Position numbers and translations under genes: made by a program. The notes beneath the pieces are model-generated. The model did not search any database. It saw only the letters and a program-made list of their open reading frames with translations, and was not told the origin of the DNA. A DNA stretch of 64,000 nt. It comes from CAYGWX01 sp964353855 [NCBI: uncultured bacterium] (lineage in GTDB: Bacteria > Edwardsbacteria > CAYGWX01). Positions 34,330 through 43,150 of the stretch are shown in pieces (the stretch's first letter is position 1; each line of letters begins with the position of its first letter). The stretch is from positions 1 to 64,000 of the forward strand of contig CAYGWX010000006.1 of assembly GCA_964353855.1 (NCBI GenBank), written 5' to 3'.

Positions 34330-34359
34330 ATTCTATTAAAAAATAGGGCTTTCTGTCAA
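34330..34359 (-). promoter_or_regulatory. Predicted V-ATPase operon promoter
   Basis: The minus strand has a consensus TTGACA, an 18-bp A/T-rich spacer and TAGAAT, about 75 nt upstream of atpH. Confidence 0.75.
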
Positions 34360-34448
34360 GGATAGGACCTGTGGACCGGGGAGGGAGAGGAACAGGATTG
34401 CAGCCCGGATGGTCTCAGCCACGAGATATAGGAGTTGAGAAGATTTTA

Positions 34449-34609
34449 GGTTCTTCCGGGTTTAGCATGGGTAGAGGTCTAAGCCTCCGAATGTGAAACA
34501 GATGACGAAGGGAAGAATGACCCTCTGGTTAAGCCTTTTCATCATAAGATGGGCCACCTTACAGAACTTACGAGAAATAGGCTGAACGGCTCTAAAAAGG
34601 GGGGTGGGC
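34449..34609 (+). repeat. Dispersed 161-bp repeat, copy B
   Basis: This is the same length as copy A (54..214, minus strand) and matches it at about 139 of 161 positions without gaps. It lies in the 730-bp gene-free gap between the divergent-side promoter of the V-ATPase operon and the next gene's terminator. The next 11-bp repeats begin 35 bp downstream. Confidence 0.8.
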
Positions 34610-34643
34610 CACCCAGACCCTCATTTTGGTGGCCCAGAGTACA

Positions 34644-34687
34644 CCCACCTCACCCCTACCTCACGCCTACCTCACACCTACCCCCCT
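34644..34687. repeat. 11-bp tandem repeat, four units
   Basis: CCTACCTCA (first unit CCCACCTCA, last CCTACCCCC) recurs exactly every 11 bp. No gene overlaps it. The remainder, 34688-34936, shows no gene or clear site. Confidence 0.8.
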
Positions 34688-34936
34688 TTAGGGAGGGGAT
34701 GTTGTTGGGACGGTCTTTTCTACGCATGCTCTTTAAAGGCAAGTGGTTAGACTTATTTTGGGGATGTTATCCGCTACCTTAATAAGAACTCTTCGTTAGA
34801 GCTAAAAGAGGGAGGGCCGGAAGGGTACCATTCCAAGTCTTTCCAGGCTGCCTCTCCTTGTGGGCATCCGTCAGTTTAACACTAAACCCATCCGTCTTCT
34901 GTCAAAACCTTACCCACTGAAAACCCGGAAGAAGCC

Positions 34937-34970
34937 AAAAAGAAAGCGCCCCGCTTTTGGGCGGAGCGCT
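34937..34970 (-). terminator. Intrinsic terminator of the secreted-protein gene
   Basis: The minus strand shows a 10-bp stem AGCGCTCCGC/GCGGGGCGCT (one G-T pair, 6-nt loop) followed by TTCTTTTT, about 20 bp past the stop at 34989. Confidence 0.8.
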
Positions 34971-34988
34971 CTGTTGGAAGTTAAAGGC

Positions 34989-36677
34989 TTAACGGACGAC
35001 GACCATGCGGTTGGTCAGGGTCTTGCCCTCGAAGGACAGCCGGTAGAGGTACACCCCGGCCGGCGCCTTGGCACCGTTCCAGGAGACCTCGTGGCTGCCA
35101 GCGGACATCGTCCCCTGGGCCAGGGTCGCGACCTTCCGTCCCGCGATGTCGTACACCGCCAGGTCCACGCTGCCGGACTTCGGCAGGGAGAAGGCGATGG
35201 ACGTGGTGCGGGAAAGTGGGTTTGGACTTGCCGAGGCTAAGGACAAACCGGAGCCAAGGGTCACGGATACACCCTTCTCAACTCCGGTGTGGTTCCAAGC
35301 ATCGCTCCAGATATTGGGTGACCCGTATTGCCGATAGGCTATCCACCCACCCGACGTCTGGGAGGAATAGTCGGCACGTGCACCGAATTCACCGGTGCAA
35401 GTGTAGTCGTTGTGGATCCCACGCTCTTCCCATGTCGTCGGGGAGGTCGCACGGGCGAAAGAATAGACTAGTGAGTCAAACACCGCAGGCGGGTAAATCG
35501 TCGCGATCCCCCTCACCAGATCGTTCTCGTAGGGCAACTTCACCAGGGGATGGCGATCATCCACCTGGGCATAGAGGTTTGTCGGCGGCCAAACAGACTG
35601 GGTCCAAGTGGCGCCTCCGTTAACCGAGGTCGCATAGTGGACATCGGCCCGGCCGTTGCTATGCATATGGCGCCAGATCGTCCATGCGGACTGGGACGTA
35701 CCGGGAGTTGTCCTCGCCCCGGCGACCGAAGGAGTCCAATCCCCTTCACCAGCAACATCGACATCATTGAAGACCCAAGTGCCACCCAGATTGCTCGTGT
35801 TTCTCCCAATTCTCACAGTCTCAGTATCGGCGGCTGTCCCGATCATGTAAGAAATGTAAAAGTAGTTATCTCCAGCCGTTGAGATCTTCGGGGAATTCCT
35901 GATTCCGGCGGAAACATAGTTCCTGTCAATCCAAGTCAGCCCGAGATCGGTTGAACGGTAAGCGTAGATCGAGTGACCGCCTGAACTGTTGTTGACCAGG
36001 ACAGAGACGAAAAGGTCGTAGGGGACGGCCGTGCTCCTGACCGCGCTGACCTCAAGGACGGAATCGCCGGTGACCACAGGGGTCCAGAACCAAAGATTGC
36101 CGGCATCGGGGTTCCGCCTGGCCATGTAGAGGCCGTAGATTTCGTGGACGATGAACATGTGAATCAGGGTGTCGCCGGCAACCATATCGATACTCCGAAA
36201 ATGGCCGACGCCCGAGGTTGTGGTTGCGTAGTTCCAGAGTGCCCAGGCGTTTCCGCCATTGGTAGAGCGGTAAACGTGGATCGAGTCGCTGTAGTCCGAG
36301 CCGGTCTTCGGGATCTTCACGCTGACGTACATCTCGCCATTGCGGGCATAATGATCTACCGCAAGTTGCCCATCGATGCCCGGATTCGACCGCGATCCGA
36401 CCAGGACATCCGTTCCCCACAAGATACTGGGAGGGTTTTGTGAACCTCTTTCTTCGAAGTACTGCCGAACCGGCAACGGGGATGCATCCTGGGTCAGGTC
36501 TCTAATTCCGAGGACATTGACTTGCCCTCGGCTGCCCTGCTCATCCGCGGGTGTGTTCGAAAAGGCTCCACCATAGTAGGGTGATTGAATCTTCGTAGGG
36601 GCACTTGAGGATAAATCGGCCCACACTCCTGTAGCGGCGAAGGCGACGACCAATAACGCAATACCTAAGTAACGCAC
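34989..36677 (-). CDS. Secreted BNR/sialidase-like protein with sorting domain
   Basis: The 562-residue protein has a signal peptide (RYLGIALLVVAFAATGVWA). Its body carries several Asp-box-like repeats (STNGGNAWALW, STDLGLTWIDRN, SVNGGATWTQS), as in sialidase-type beta-propellers. The C-terminus is a FlgD-like sorting domain (ASPNPLSRTTSIAFSLP, VYDIAGRKVATL, APAGVYLYRL, ending RMVVVR). AGGAGAAA precedes the ATG. No catalytic set typical of true sialidases was recognised, so the role may be binding. It has a strong promoter and a leader of about 350 nt. Confidence 0.8.
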   Translation of the reverse strand: MRYLGIALLVVAFAATGVWADLSSSAPTKIQSPYYGGAFSNTPADEQGSRGQVNVLGIRDLTQDASPLPVRQYFEERGSQNPPSILWGTDVLVGSRSNPGIDGQLAVDHYARNGEMYVSVKIPKTGSDYSDSIHVYRSTNGGNAWALWNYATTTSGVGHFRSIDMVAGDTLIHMFIVHEIYGLYMARRNPDAGNLWFWTPVVTGDSVLEVSAVRSTAVPYDLFVSVLVNNSSGGHSIYAYRSTDLGLTWIDRNYVSAGIRNSPKISTAGDNYFYISYMIGTAADTETVRIGRNTSNLGGTWVFNDVDVAGEGDWTPSVAGARTTPGTSQSAWTIWRHMHSNGRADVHYATSVNGGATWTQSVWPPTNLYAQVDDRHPLVKLPYENDLVRGIATIYPPAVFDSLVYSFARATSPTTWEERGIHNDYTCTGEFGARADYSSQTSGGWIAYRQYGSPNIWSDAWNHTGVEKGVSVTLGSGLSLASASPNPLSRTTSIAFSLPKSGSVDLAVYDIAGRKVATLAQGTMSAGSHEVSWNGAKAPAGVYLYRLSFEGKTLTNRMVVVR

Positions 36678-37041
36678 GTCTGTTTCTCCTTTTCATCCAA
36701 GTTCTTTTTTTCGTCCTCCAGCTACCCAGCCAGAGTGACATCTTCCGACCATTCCCAACCTAATGTGTGCTTAAGCCAACCCCACCTCCCCCCTTTGTAA
36801 ATCCAATTACCTTTTAGTATGGGTTCTGGGAAGTTAAACAACCTGCCTTCCCCATAAGTTCCAAGTATTTTTTTACAAGCCGGAACAAAATAAAGGGACT
36901 CTCAAAAGCCCCTTATTAGCAACTGAGATTTACCCGGCAAACGATTCGGTCTTCCCTATGTTACTATCTTTAATAACGAACGGTGAAAGCCAAGCCCCGC
37001 CTGACAACTTTGTGACAGAATTGTGACAAAGATTATGTCGA
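36678..37041 (-). promoter_or_regulatory. Long 5' leader with three phased TGACA repeats
   Basis: Between the predicted transcription start (about 37035) and the ATG at 36677 the leader contains TGACA (plus-strand reading) at 37002, 37013 and 37024, exactly 11 bp apart. A weak hairpin AAGGG/CCCTT (36893..36914) is followed by TTATTTTG on the minus strand. This could be an operator plus attenuator or a small RNA. No known riboswitch consensus was recognised. Confidence 0.4.
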
Positions 37042-37071
37042 ATTATAACATTTTGGTGAACCTTTTGTCAA
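37042..37071 (-). promoter_or_regulatory. Strong predicted promoter of the secreted-protein gene
   Basis: Consensus TTGACA, an 18-bp spacer and consensus TATAAT are read on the minus strand. Confidence 0.8.
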
Positions 37072-37122
37072 GGCCTGCTCTTTGGTTTTTACCCTTAAAC
37101 GGCATCATTATTTTACTATCTT

Positions 37123-37187
37123 GAGAGCCCCAGTGAATTCGGCTGGGGCTCTCCAACGGGGAGGGCTGGAGGGGGATAGCCCTCCCC
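37123..37187 (-). terminator. Double hairpin downstream of ftsZ
   Basis: Two adjacent perfect stems lie here: GAGAGCCCCAG/CTGGGGCTCTC (37123..37153) and GGGGAGGGCT/AGCCCTCCCC (37158..37187). Read on the minus strand they follow ftsZ by about 57 bp and would end the dcw transcript; the T tract is weak. Confidence 0.6.
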
Positions 37188-37243
37188 TGCCTTTCTAATT
37201 ATACTTACTACTTATTACTATTTTTCTTCTTTATTACTTCTTT

Positions 37244-38422
37244 TCAGTCCATCTGCCTTCTTAAAAAGGTCGGCACTTCCAGGTCGTCCTCCCGGACGGT
37301 CGTCACCTGGCCCTTGGTCACGATCGTGTTCTCGTTGGTCATCTGAGCCTTACGCACGTAGGCCGGGACCTTGGTGAGCTCCCGGTCCTTGAACTGGGAG
37401 AAGGGGATCGTCTTGGCGACGATCTCGGGGATATCCTCTTTCTGCCTCTGCGGGCTCCCGATCCCGGTGGCAATCACGGTCACCCAGAGCTCTCCCTCCC
37501 GGGCCTTGTCCACCACCGCGCCCCAGATGAGATTGGCATCCTGGCCGGCTGCGCCCAACACGATACCCTTCACCTCGTTCGCTTCCGTGAGCGACAGATC
37601 CGGGCCGCCGGTGATGTTGACCAGCAGGCCCTTTGCTCCGGAGATAGTGATGTCCTCCAGGAGCGGGCAGGCGATGGCCATCGCCGCCGCCTCGCTGGCC
37701 CGGTTATCGCCCGTGGCCGAGCCCGTGCCCATCAGGGCGTCTCCCACCTCGGACATCACGGACTTCACGTCCGCGAAGTCCACGTTCACGATCCCGGCCA
37801 CCGTGATCAGGTCCGAGATCCCCTTGGTGGCCTTGAAGAGCACGTCGTCCACCATCCGGAGGGACTCCTCCAGGGGCGTCCTCTTTTCGACCAGGGCCAG
37901 AAGCCGCTCGTTCGGGATCACGATCAGGGTGTCCACCTTGTCCCGGAGCACCGCGATCCCCTCCTCCGCGATCCTGGCCCTCTTACGGCCCTCGTGCAGG
38001 AACGGCTTGGTCACGATCCCCACCGTCAGGCAGCCCAGCTCCTTGGCCACCTCGGCCACGATGGGCGAGGCTCCGGTGCCCGTGCCCTTGCCCTCGCCGG
38101 CGGCGATGAAGACCATGTCCGCGCCCGCCAGGGCCTCGGCGAGTTCGTCCCGGCTCTCCTCGGCCGCCTTTCGTCCCGTCTCTGGGTTCGCCCCGGTCCC
38201 CAGCCCCTTGGTTAGCCTAAGGCCCAGCTGGACTTTCCTCTGGGCCTGGGACAGCGTCAGGACCTGCGCGTCCGTGTTGGCCGCGATGAACTCCACCCCG
38301 CTGAGATTGGAGTCGATCATCCGGTTCACCGCGTTTCCCCCGGCTCCGCCCACGCCGACCACCTTGATCCGGGCGCGGTGCATCCCCTCTTCTTCTTCGA
38401 ACTCGAAAAGACTCTTTCCCAT
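37244..38422 (-). CDS. ftsZ: Cell-division tubulin FtsZ with altered glycine-rich loop
   Basis: The 392-residue GTPase polymerises into the division ring. Conserved elements are VGVGGAGGNAVNRM, RLTKGLGTGANPETGRKAA, the T7 loop NVDFADVKSVM and GTGSATGDNRASEAA. The tubulin signature, normally GMGGGTGTG, reads GEGKGTGTG (Glu110, Lys112; Lys codon 38087..38089). That lysine lies next to the position changed in the E. coli ftsZ84 allele. The C-terminus ends EDDLEVPTFLRRQMD, a normal FtsA/ZipA-binding tail. It is last in the dcw cluster, 57 bp after ftsA. Identification is certain; the loop change is unusual. Confidence 0.97.
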   Translation of the reverse strand: MGKSLFEFEEEEGMHRARIKVVGVGGAGGNAVNRMIDSNLSGVEFIAANTDAQVLTLSQAQRKVQLGLRLTKGLGTGANPETGRKAAEESRDELAEALAGADMVFIAAGEGKGTGTGASPIVAEVAKELGCLTVGIVTKPFLHEGRKRARIAEEGIAVLRDKVDTLIVIPNERLLALVEKRTPLEESLRMVDDVLFKATKGISDLITVAGIVNVDFADVKSVMSEVGDALMGTGSATGDNRASEAAAMAIACPLLEDITISGAKGLLVNITGGPDLSLTEANEVKGIVLGAAGQDANLIWGAVVDKAREGELWVTVIATGIGSPQRQKEDIPEIVAKTIPFSQFKDRELTKVPAYVRKAQMTNENTIVTKGQVTTVREDDLEVPTFLRRQMD

Positions 38423-38479
38423 TTTCCCCCTCCTCGGCTTGATTTTTATGACTCTCTCTGCTCTCTACACTGTAATTCT

Positions 38480-39715
38480 CTAAAAGAAATCCCCGAACCA
38501 GCGTTTCATCCGCTCCAGAATCCGGGCGAAGAGCTTCCCTTCCGGCACGCCGGCGAACCCCCCTTCCCCCTCCTGAAACCCGTAGAGCACCAGCCCCACC
38601 CCGGTGGCGTGGATCGGGTCTTTCACCGAGTCCACCAATCCCCCCACGCCCTGCGGGTACCCGATCCTCACCGGCAGGTTGAAAATCTGCTCGGCCAGCT
38701 CGGCCATCCCCTGCATGGAAGCCGTCCCCCCGGTCAGGACCACCCCCGCAGCCAGCAGGTCGGCGTAGTCCGTGCGCTTGATCTCCCGCTGGGTCAGGCT
38801 GAAGATCTCCTCCATCCGGGGCTCGATGATCGAGGCCAGGACCTGGCGCGAGACCTCCCGCTCCTCCCGTCCACCCACGCCCGGAACCTTGATGATCTCG
38901 TCCTGCTTGACCAAGGCCTGCATCGCGCAGCCCTGTTTTTTCTTGAGGAGCTCGGCCTGGGCCGCCGGGGTCCGGAGTCCGATGGCGATGTCGTTGGTGA
39001 CGTTGTTTCCCCCCAGCCCGATCACCGCCGTGTGACGGATCGAGCCTTCGAAAAAGAGGGCCAGGTCCGTGGTTCCTCCCCCGATGTCCAGGAGGGCCGT
39101 GCCCAGCTCCCGCTCGTCGCTGTTCAGCACCGACAAGCTCGAGGCCAGAGGCTGCAGGACGAGGTCGATGACCCTTAAACCGGCCCGCTCGATGGACTTG
39201 TAGATGTTCTGCGCCGAGGTCACGGCCCCGGTCACGATGTGCACCTCGGCTTCCAGGCGCACCCCGGACATCCCCACCGGATCCCGGATCCCATGCTGGT
39301 CGTCCACGATGAAGTCCTGCGGGATGACGTGGATGATCTCCCGGTCCATCGGGATCGCCACGGCCTTGGCCTGCTCGATCACCCGCTCCACGTCCTGCTT
39401 GGTGATCTCGTTGCCCTGCCGCGAGACCGCGATCACGCCCTTGGAGTTGATGCTCCGGATGTGGTCCCCGGCGATCCCGGCATAGACCGCTTCCACCTTC
39501 ACCCCGGCCATCAGCTCGGCCTCCTCCACCGCCTTGACGATGGACTGCACGGTCTTGTCCAGATTGACGACGACCCCCCGCCGCAGGCCGTCCGACGGGC
39601 TCGTCCCGACCCCCACCACCCTCAGGTTGTTTTCCGGGTCCACCTCGGCCACGATCGTCGCGATCTTGGTCGTGCCCAGGTCCAGGCCCACGATCATCGG
39701 ATGTCCTTTGGCCAT
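38480..39715 (-). CDS. ftsA: Cell-division actin-like protein FtsA
   Basis: The 411-residue ATPase tethers FtsZ to the membrane. It shows GLDLGTTKIATIVAE, VNLDKTVQSIVKAV, LLDIGGGTTDLALF and VVLTGGTASMQGM in order, the actin-fold phosphate and adenosine motifs. The C-terminus ends RILERMKRWFGDFF, an amphipathic membrane-targeting helix. It starts 7 bp after ftsQ. Length and motifs are normal. Confidence 0.96.
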   Translation of the reverse strand: MAKGHPMIVGLDLGTTKIATIVAEVDPENNLRVVGVGTSPSDGLRRGVVVNLDKTVQSIVKAVEEAELMAGVKVEAVYAGIAGDHIRSINSKGVIAVSRQGNEITKQDVERVIEQAKAVAIPMDREIIHVIPQDFIVDDQHGIRDPVGMSGVRLEAEVHIVTGAVTSAQNIYKSIERAGLRVIDLVLQPLASSLSVLNSDERELGTALLDIGGGTTDLALFFEGSIRHTAVIGLGGNNVTNDIAIGLRTPAAQAELLKKKQGCAMQALVKQDEIIKVPGVGGREEREVSRQVLASIIEPRMEEIFSLTQREIKRTDYADLLAAGVVLTGGTASMQGMAELAEQIFNLPVRIGYPQGVGGLVDSVKDPIHATGVGLVLYGFQEGEGGFAGVPEGKLFARILERMKRWFGDFF

Positions 39716-39722
39716 TCCCCCT

Positions 39723-40670
39723 TCACCTCCTTACGGCTTTTGCTTTGGTGTCGTCATCCCGAGGCCCGCTCCGTTTTCCGTTCAAGGGAACGGGACGAAG
39801 GATCTCAGCCGTGTTCCCGGATTTCATCTTGTCGCCGGCGGTTGTGTCCCTGACGCTGACCACCACCTGATCCCGGAACCTCAGGTCATAGCCCAGCGCC
39901 GCCAGCCCCATCTTGGCGGCTTCATCCCGGGCCGAGTTCAGCCGCTCCATCTGGTTCTCAAACTCCCTTGGTCCGAAGGTCACCAGGCCTTCCGTGCTGA
40001 TGGCCTTGAAGGCTTCCCCTTTTAAGCTCAGCCTGCGGATGACCCATCCTTTCTCTTGGGTCGCTCGAAGCAGGGAGAGCGATGCCCGGAGAACGGGATC
40101 GCCCGCCTGCTCACCCACGATGACCGGCGCGGCCCCCACGATCCTCGGCACGCTCAGGGTTTCGGCCTCCCGGGGCGTGGCCTGGGCGAAAACCATCCCC
40201 TCCTCGTCCACCAAGAACAGCGGCCCCAGGTCCAGGATCGCGAACGGCTTTCTCTCCCTGATGTTCACGATGACTTTCCCCGGAAACTGCCTCTGGATGG
40301 AGACCACCTCCACCTTGGGCTCTCCGGCCAGGGCCTGTTTAAGCTCGCCGGCCTTGAGAAAAAGCCAGTTCGTTCCCAGGCTCTTCTGAAGGCTTTCCCG
40401 GACCCCGTCCTTCACCGCCACCGGCGTGGACGAGCCGTCCGGCATCGGCTTGGCTACCACCACCTCGGAAAGGGCGAAGAGGGAGGAGGAGAACAGGAGA
40501 AAGCGCCCTCCGATGAACAATCCGGCGACGGTGAGCAGGGTCCCTAATATCTTCGCGAAGAGCCTCCTCCGTCTTCTTCTCTCTTCCCGGACCTTTGTCC
40601 GGACCGCTCCCCGGCCTGCCCTCGGAACGGGGCTCCTCCGGACGACTCGGCCCCTCTTTCCTGATGCCAT
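39723..40670 (-). CDS. ftsQ: Cell-division protein FtsQ/DivIB
   Basis: The 315-residue protein has a basic cytoplasmic tail, one membrane helix (about 38-60), a POTRA domain (VVVAKPMPDG to INIRERKPFAIL) and an FtsQ beta domain. It would join the FtsB/FtsL divisome complex in the periplasm. It lies 7 bp after murB and 7 bp before ftsA, the usual place in dcw clusters. The family diverges quickly; position supports the call. Confidence 0.88.
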   Translation of the reverse strand: MASGKRGRVVRRSPVPRAGRGAVRTKVREERRRRRRLFAKILGTLLTVAGLFIGGRFLLFSSSLFALSEVVVAKPMPDGSSTPVAVKDGVRESLQKSLGTNWLFLKAGELKQALAGEPKVEVVSIQRQFPGKVIVNIRERKPFAILDLGPLFLVDEEGMVFAQATPREAETLSVPRIVGAAPVIVGEQAGDPVLRASLSLLRATQEKGWVIRRLSLKGEAFKAISTEGLVTFGPREFENQMERLNSARDEAAKMGLAALGYDLRFRDQVVVSVRDTTAGDKMKSGNTAEILRPVPLNGKRSGPRDDDTKAKAVRR

Positions 40671-40677
40671 GGCGCCT

Positions 40678-41586
40678 CTAAGCCTCGCCCACGATCTTGA
40701 CTTCCATCTTGAGCATCACTCCGAACTGCTTGAAAACCCGCTCCTGAACCGCTTGGATGACGGCGATCACGTCCGAGGCCCTGGCCCCTCCCGAGTTCAC
40801 GATGAAGTTCCCGTGCTTGGTCGAGACCTGCGCCCCGCCCACCTGAAATCCCAGGAGTCCGGCGTCCCGGATCATGTCTTTTACCTTTTTGCCCTCCGGG
40901 TTGCGGAACACCGAGCCCGCGCTGGGCAGATCGAGAGGCTGGGCCTCTTTCCGTTTTCGGTTCCAGTCCGTGATGGTTTTGTGGATGACCTCCCGATCCC
41001 CCCGCTTGAGCCTCACCACGGCCTCTAAGACAGTGGAACCCTCCGGGAGCGAGACCGTCCGGTAGCCCATCACCAGACCGGCCCGCTTCAGGGCTTGGAG
41101 CTGGCCCTCCTTCGTCACCACCGTGGTCGAAACCAGGATGTCCTTCATCTCACCGCCGAACGCCCCCGCGTTCATGACCACCCCTCCTCCAACGGTCCCC
41201 GGGATCCCGGCCGCGAACTCCAACCCGGCCAGGCTTCGCTCCAGCGCGGCTGAGGAAAGGCTCACCATCTTCATCCCGGCAAAGGCCCGCAGGACCGTGC
41301 CGTCCTCCATGTCTTCGACCATCTCCGGGAAATACATCGTGAGGTTCACGACCACCCCCCGGATGCCCCCGTCCCGGATGAGGAGATTTGTCCCTCCCCC
41401 CATCACAAACAGAGGTTGCCCTGATTCCCTGGCGATTTCCAGGCTCTTGAGCACATCCTCCTGGCTCACTGGGAATATTACGACATCCGCCGCTCCCCCG
41501 ATTTGATACGACGTATGCCTCGCTAAGGACTCGTTTCTTTTGACCTCTCCCCGGATTTCTTTTCGTAACCTCTCGTAAACTTCCAT
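40678..41586 (-). CDS. murB: UDP-N-acetylenolpyruvoylglucosamine reductase
   Basis: The 302-residue FAD enzyme makes UDP-MurNAc. It shows LARHTSYQIGGAADVVIFP, FVMGGGTNLLIRDGGIRG, the flavin loop GIPGTVGGGVVMNAGAFGGE, and the catalytic SAGSVFRNPEG. It is a type II-like short form. It is separated from murC by a 190-bp gap carrying the 11-bp repeat, the only large gap inside the dcw cluster, so it may start a sub-transcript. Confidence 0.95.
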   Translation of the reverse strand: MEVYERLRKEIRGEVKRNESLARHTSYQIGGAADVVIFPVSQEDVLKSLEIARESGQPLFVMGGGTNLLIRDGGIRGVVVNLTMYFPEMVEDMEDGTVLRAFAGMKMVSLSSAALERSLAGLEFAAGIPGTVGGGVVMNAGAFGGEMKDILVSTTVVTKEGQLQALKRAGLVMGYRTVSLPEGSTVLEAVVRLKRGDREVIHKTITDWNRKRKEAQPLDLPSAGSVFRNPEGKKVKDMIRDAGLLGFQVGGAQVSTKHGNFIVNSGGARASDVIAVIQAVQERVFKQFGVMLKMEVKIVGEA

Positions 41587-41648
41587 ATAACAAAACCTTA
41601 TACCTCCGTCGGTCGCCCTCGAACCACATCTCTACATCGCTCCCGCAT

Positions 41649-41757
41649 AAGGCTGGAACAGGGCGAGAACAGGGCGAGAACAGGGCGGGAATAGGGCGAG
41701 AATAGGGCGGGAATAGGGCGAGAACAGGGTGGGAAAAGGGTCAAAACAGGGTCAAAA
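41649..41757. repeat. 11-bp tandem repeat between murC and murB
   Basis: AGGG recurs at 41660, 671, 682, 693, 704, 715, 726, 737 and 748: nine units at an exact 11-bp period, consensus AGGGCGAGAAC with A/G and C/T variants and degenerate ends. It is not coding. The unit is too short and has no spacers for CRISPR. Confidence 0.95.
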
Positions 41758-41776
41758 CGCCCCGAGATGCCTTCCA

Positions 41777-43150
41777 TCAGCCTTCTTTCTTCCCCTTCAA
41801 GAACCTCTCCCCGATCTTATAAACATCTCCCGCTCCCAAAGTGATGAGCATGTCCCCTGATTTTACAATTCCTTCCAGGAATTCTGACACAGCGTTCTTG
41901 TCTTCCACGTAATGCACGTCACGGTGCCCGAATTCCTTGGCCGCTTTCGCCACCATTTCCCCGGTGACGCCCGGAATCGGCTGCTCTCTGGCCGGATACA
42001 CGTCCGTGACCACCAGGACATCCGCCTGATAAAACGCGCTCCCGAACTCCCTGTGAAAGTCCCTGGTCCGGCTGAAGAGGTGCGGCTGAAACACGGCCAC
42101 GACCCTCCTCCCAAACCCTTCCTTGGCCGCCCGGAGGGTGGCCTCGATTTCCGTGGGGTGATGCCCGTAGTCATCCACCACCGTCACCCCGTTCTTCTCC
42201 CCCTTGATCTCGAACCTGCGGTACACTCCCGAGAACCCCGAAAGCGACTCCGCCAGGTCCTTGAAGGGAACTCCCAATTCCATCCCTACCACGATGGCCG
42301 CCAGGGAATTTTTCACATGATGCACCCCGGGCACCTTCAGCGTCACCCGTCCCAGCCTTTCGCCCTTGACATAGGCTTCGTATTCCGTGGCCAAACCCTT
42401 GAAGGCCATCTCCCTCGCCTGCACGTCAGCCGCCGACGAGAGCCCGTAGGTGATGTAGCGTTTCTCGATCCTGGGCAGGATCGCCTGCACCCCTTTTTCA
42501 TCCAGACACAGCGCCACCGAGCCGTAGAACGGCACCTTGTTCGCGAACTCGGCGAAGGCCTTCTTGATCTCCTCCAGGTCCTTGTAGCAGTCCAGGTGCT
42601 CGGCCTCTATGGTGGTCACGACCGCGATGGTCGGCGTGAGCTTGAGGAACGAGCGGTCGAACTCGTCCGCCTCTGCGACCAGGTATTCCCCCTGCCCCAC
42701 CTGGGCGTTGGACCCGATGCTCTTCACGATCCCGCCCACGATGATCGTGGGGTCGAATCCCGCCCGCGACAACACCAGCCCGATCATGGAGGTCGTGGTC
42801 GTCTTCCCGTGCGTCCCGGAGATGGCGATCCCGTACTTCATCCGCATCAGCTCCGCGAGCATCTCGGCCCGCCGGATGATGGGAATCTTCCGCTCCCTCG
42901 CCGCCAGGACCTCGGGGTTGTCTTCCTTCACGGCCGATGAGATCACCACCACGTCCACCTCCCCAACGTTCCCCTTGGAGTGCCCTTCCACGACCATCGC
43001 CCCCAGCGAGGCAAGCCTCTGGGTCACCCCCGAGAGCCGGAGGTCCGAGCCCGAAACCTGATATCCCATGTCCAGCATGACCTCGGCGATGCCGCTCATC
43101 CCGATCCCGCCGATGCCTACGAAGTGGATTCTGCGGATCTTTTTAAACAC
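41777..43150 (-). CDS. murC: UDP-N-acetylmuramate--L-alanine ligase
   Basis: The 457-residue Mur ligase adds L-Ala to UDP-MurNAc. It shows HFVGIGGIGMSGIAEVM, the ATP loop GTHGKTTTTSMIG, EADEFDRSFL and VVDDYGHHPTEIEATL, diagnostic of MurC. It overlaps murG by 8 bp and is followed by the 11-bp repeat gap before murB. Confidence 0.96.
   Translation of the reverse strand: MFKKIRRIHFVGIGGIGMSGIAEVMLDMGYQVSGSDLRLSGVTQRLASLGAMVVEGHSKGNVGEVDVVVISSAVKEDNPEVLAARERKIPIIRRAEMLAELMRMKYGIAISGTHGKTTTTSMIGLVLSRAGFDPTIIVGGIVKSIGSNAQVGQGEYLVAEADEFDRSFLKLTPTIAVVTTIEAEHLDCYKDLEEIKKAFAEFANKVPFYGSVALCLDEKGVQAILPRIEKRYITYGLSSAADVQAREMAFKGLATEYEAYVKGERLGRVTLKVPGVHHVKNSLAAIVVGMELGVPFKDLAESLSGFSGVYRRFEIKGEKNGVTVVDDYGHHPTEIEATLRAAKEGFGRRVVAVFQPHLFSRTRDFHREFGSAFYQADVLVVTDVYPAREQPIPGVTGEMVAKAAKEFGHRDVHYVEDKNAVSEFLEGIVKSGDMLITLGAGDVYKIGERFLKGKKEG

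Noticed and set aside
34449-34609. Cyclic di-GMP (GEMM) riboswitch
   Set aside because: A fragment (CTAAGCCTCCGA) recalls the motif in copy B, but it is not conserved in copy A and the core GGCAAACC/GGGACGCAAAGCC signatures are missing.
36890-37035. Glycine or GEMM riboswitch in the secreted-protein leader
   Set aside because: Short similarities (GCCGGGTAAATCTCAG) do not extend to the required conserved cores and pairing.
41649-41757. CRISPR array
   Set aside because: Units are 11 bp with no unique spacers and no cas genes are nearby; it is a simple tandem repeat.
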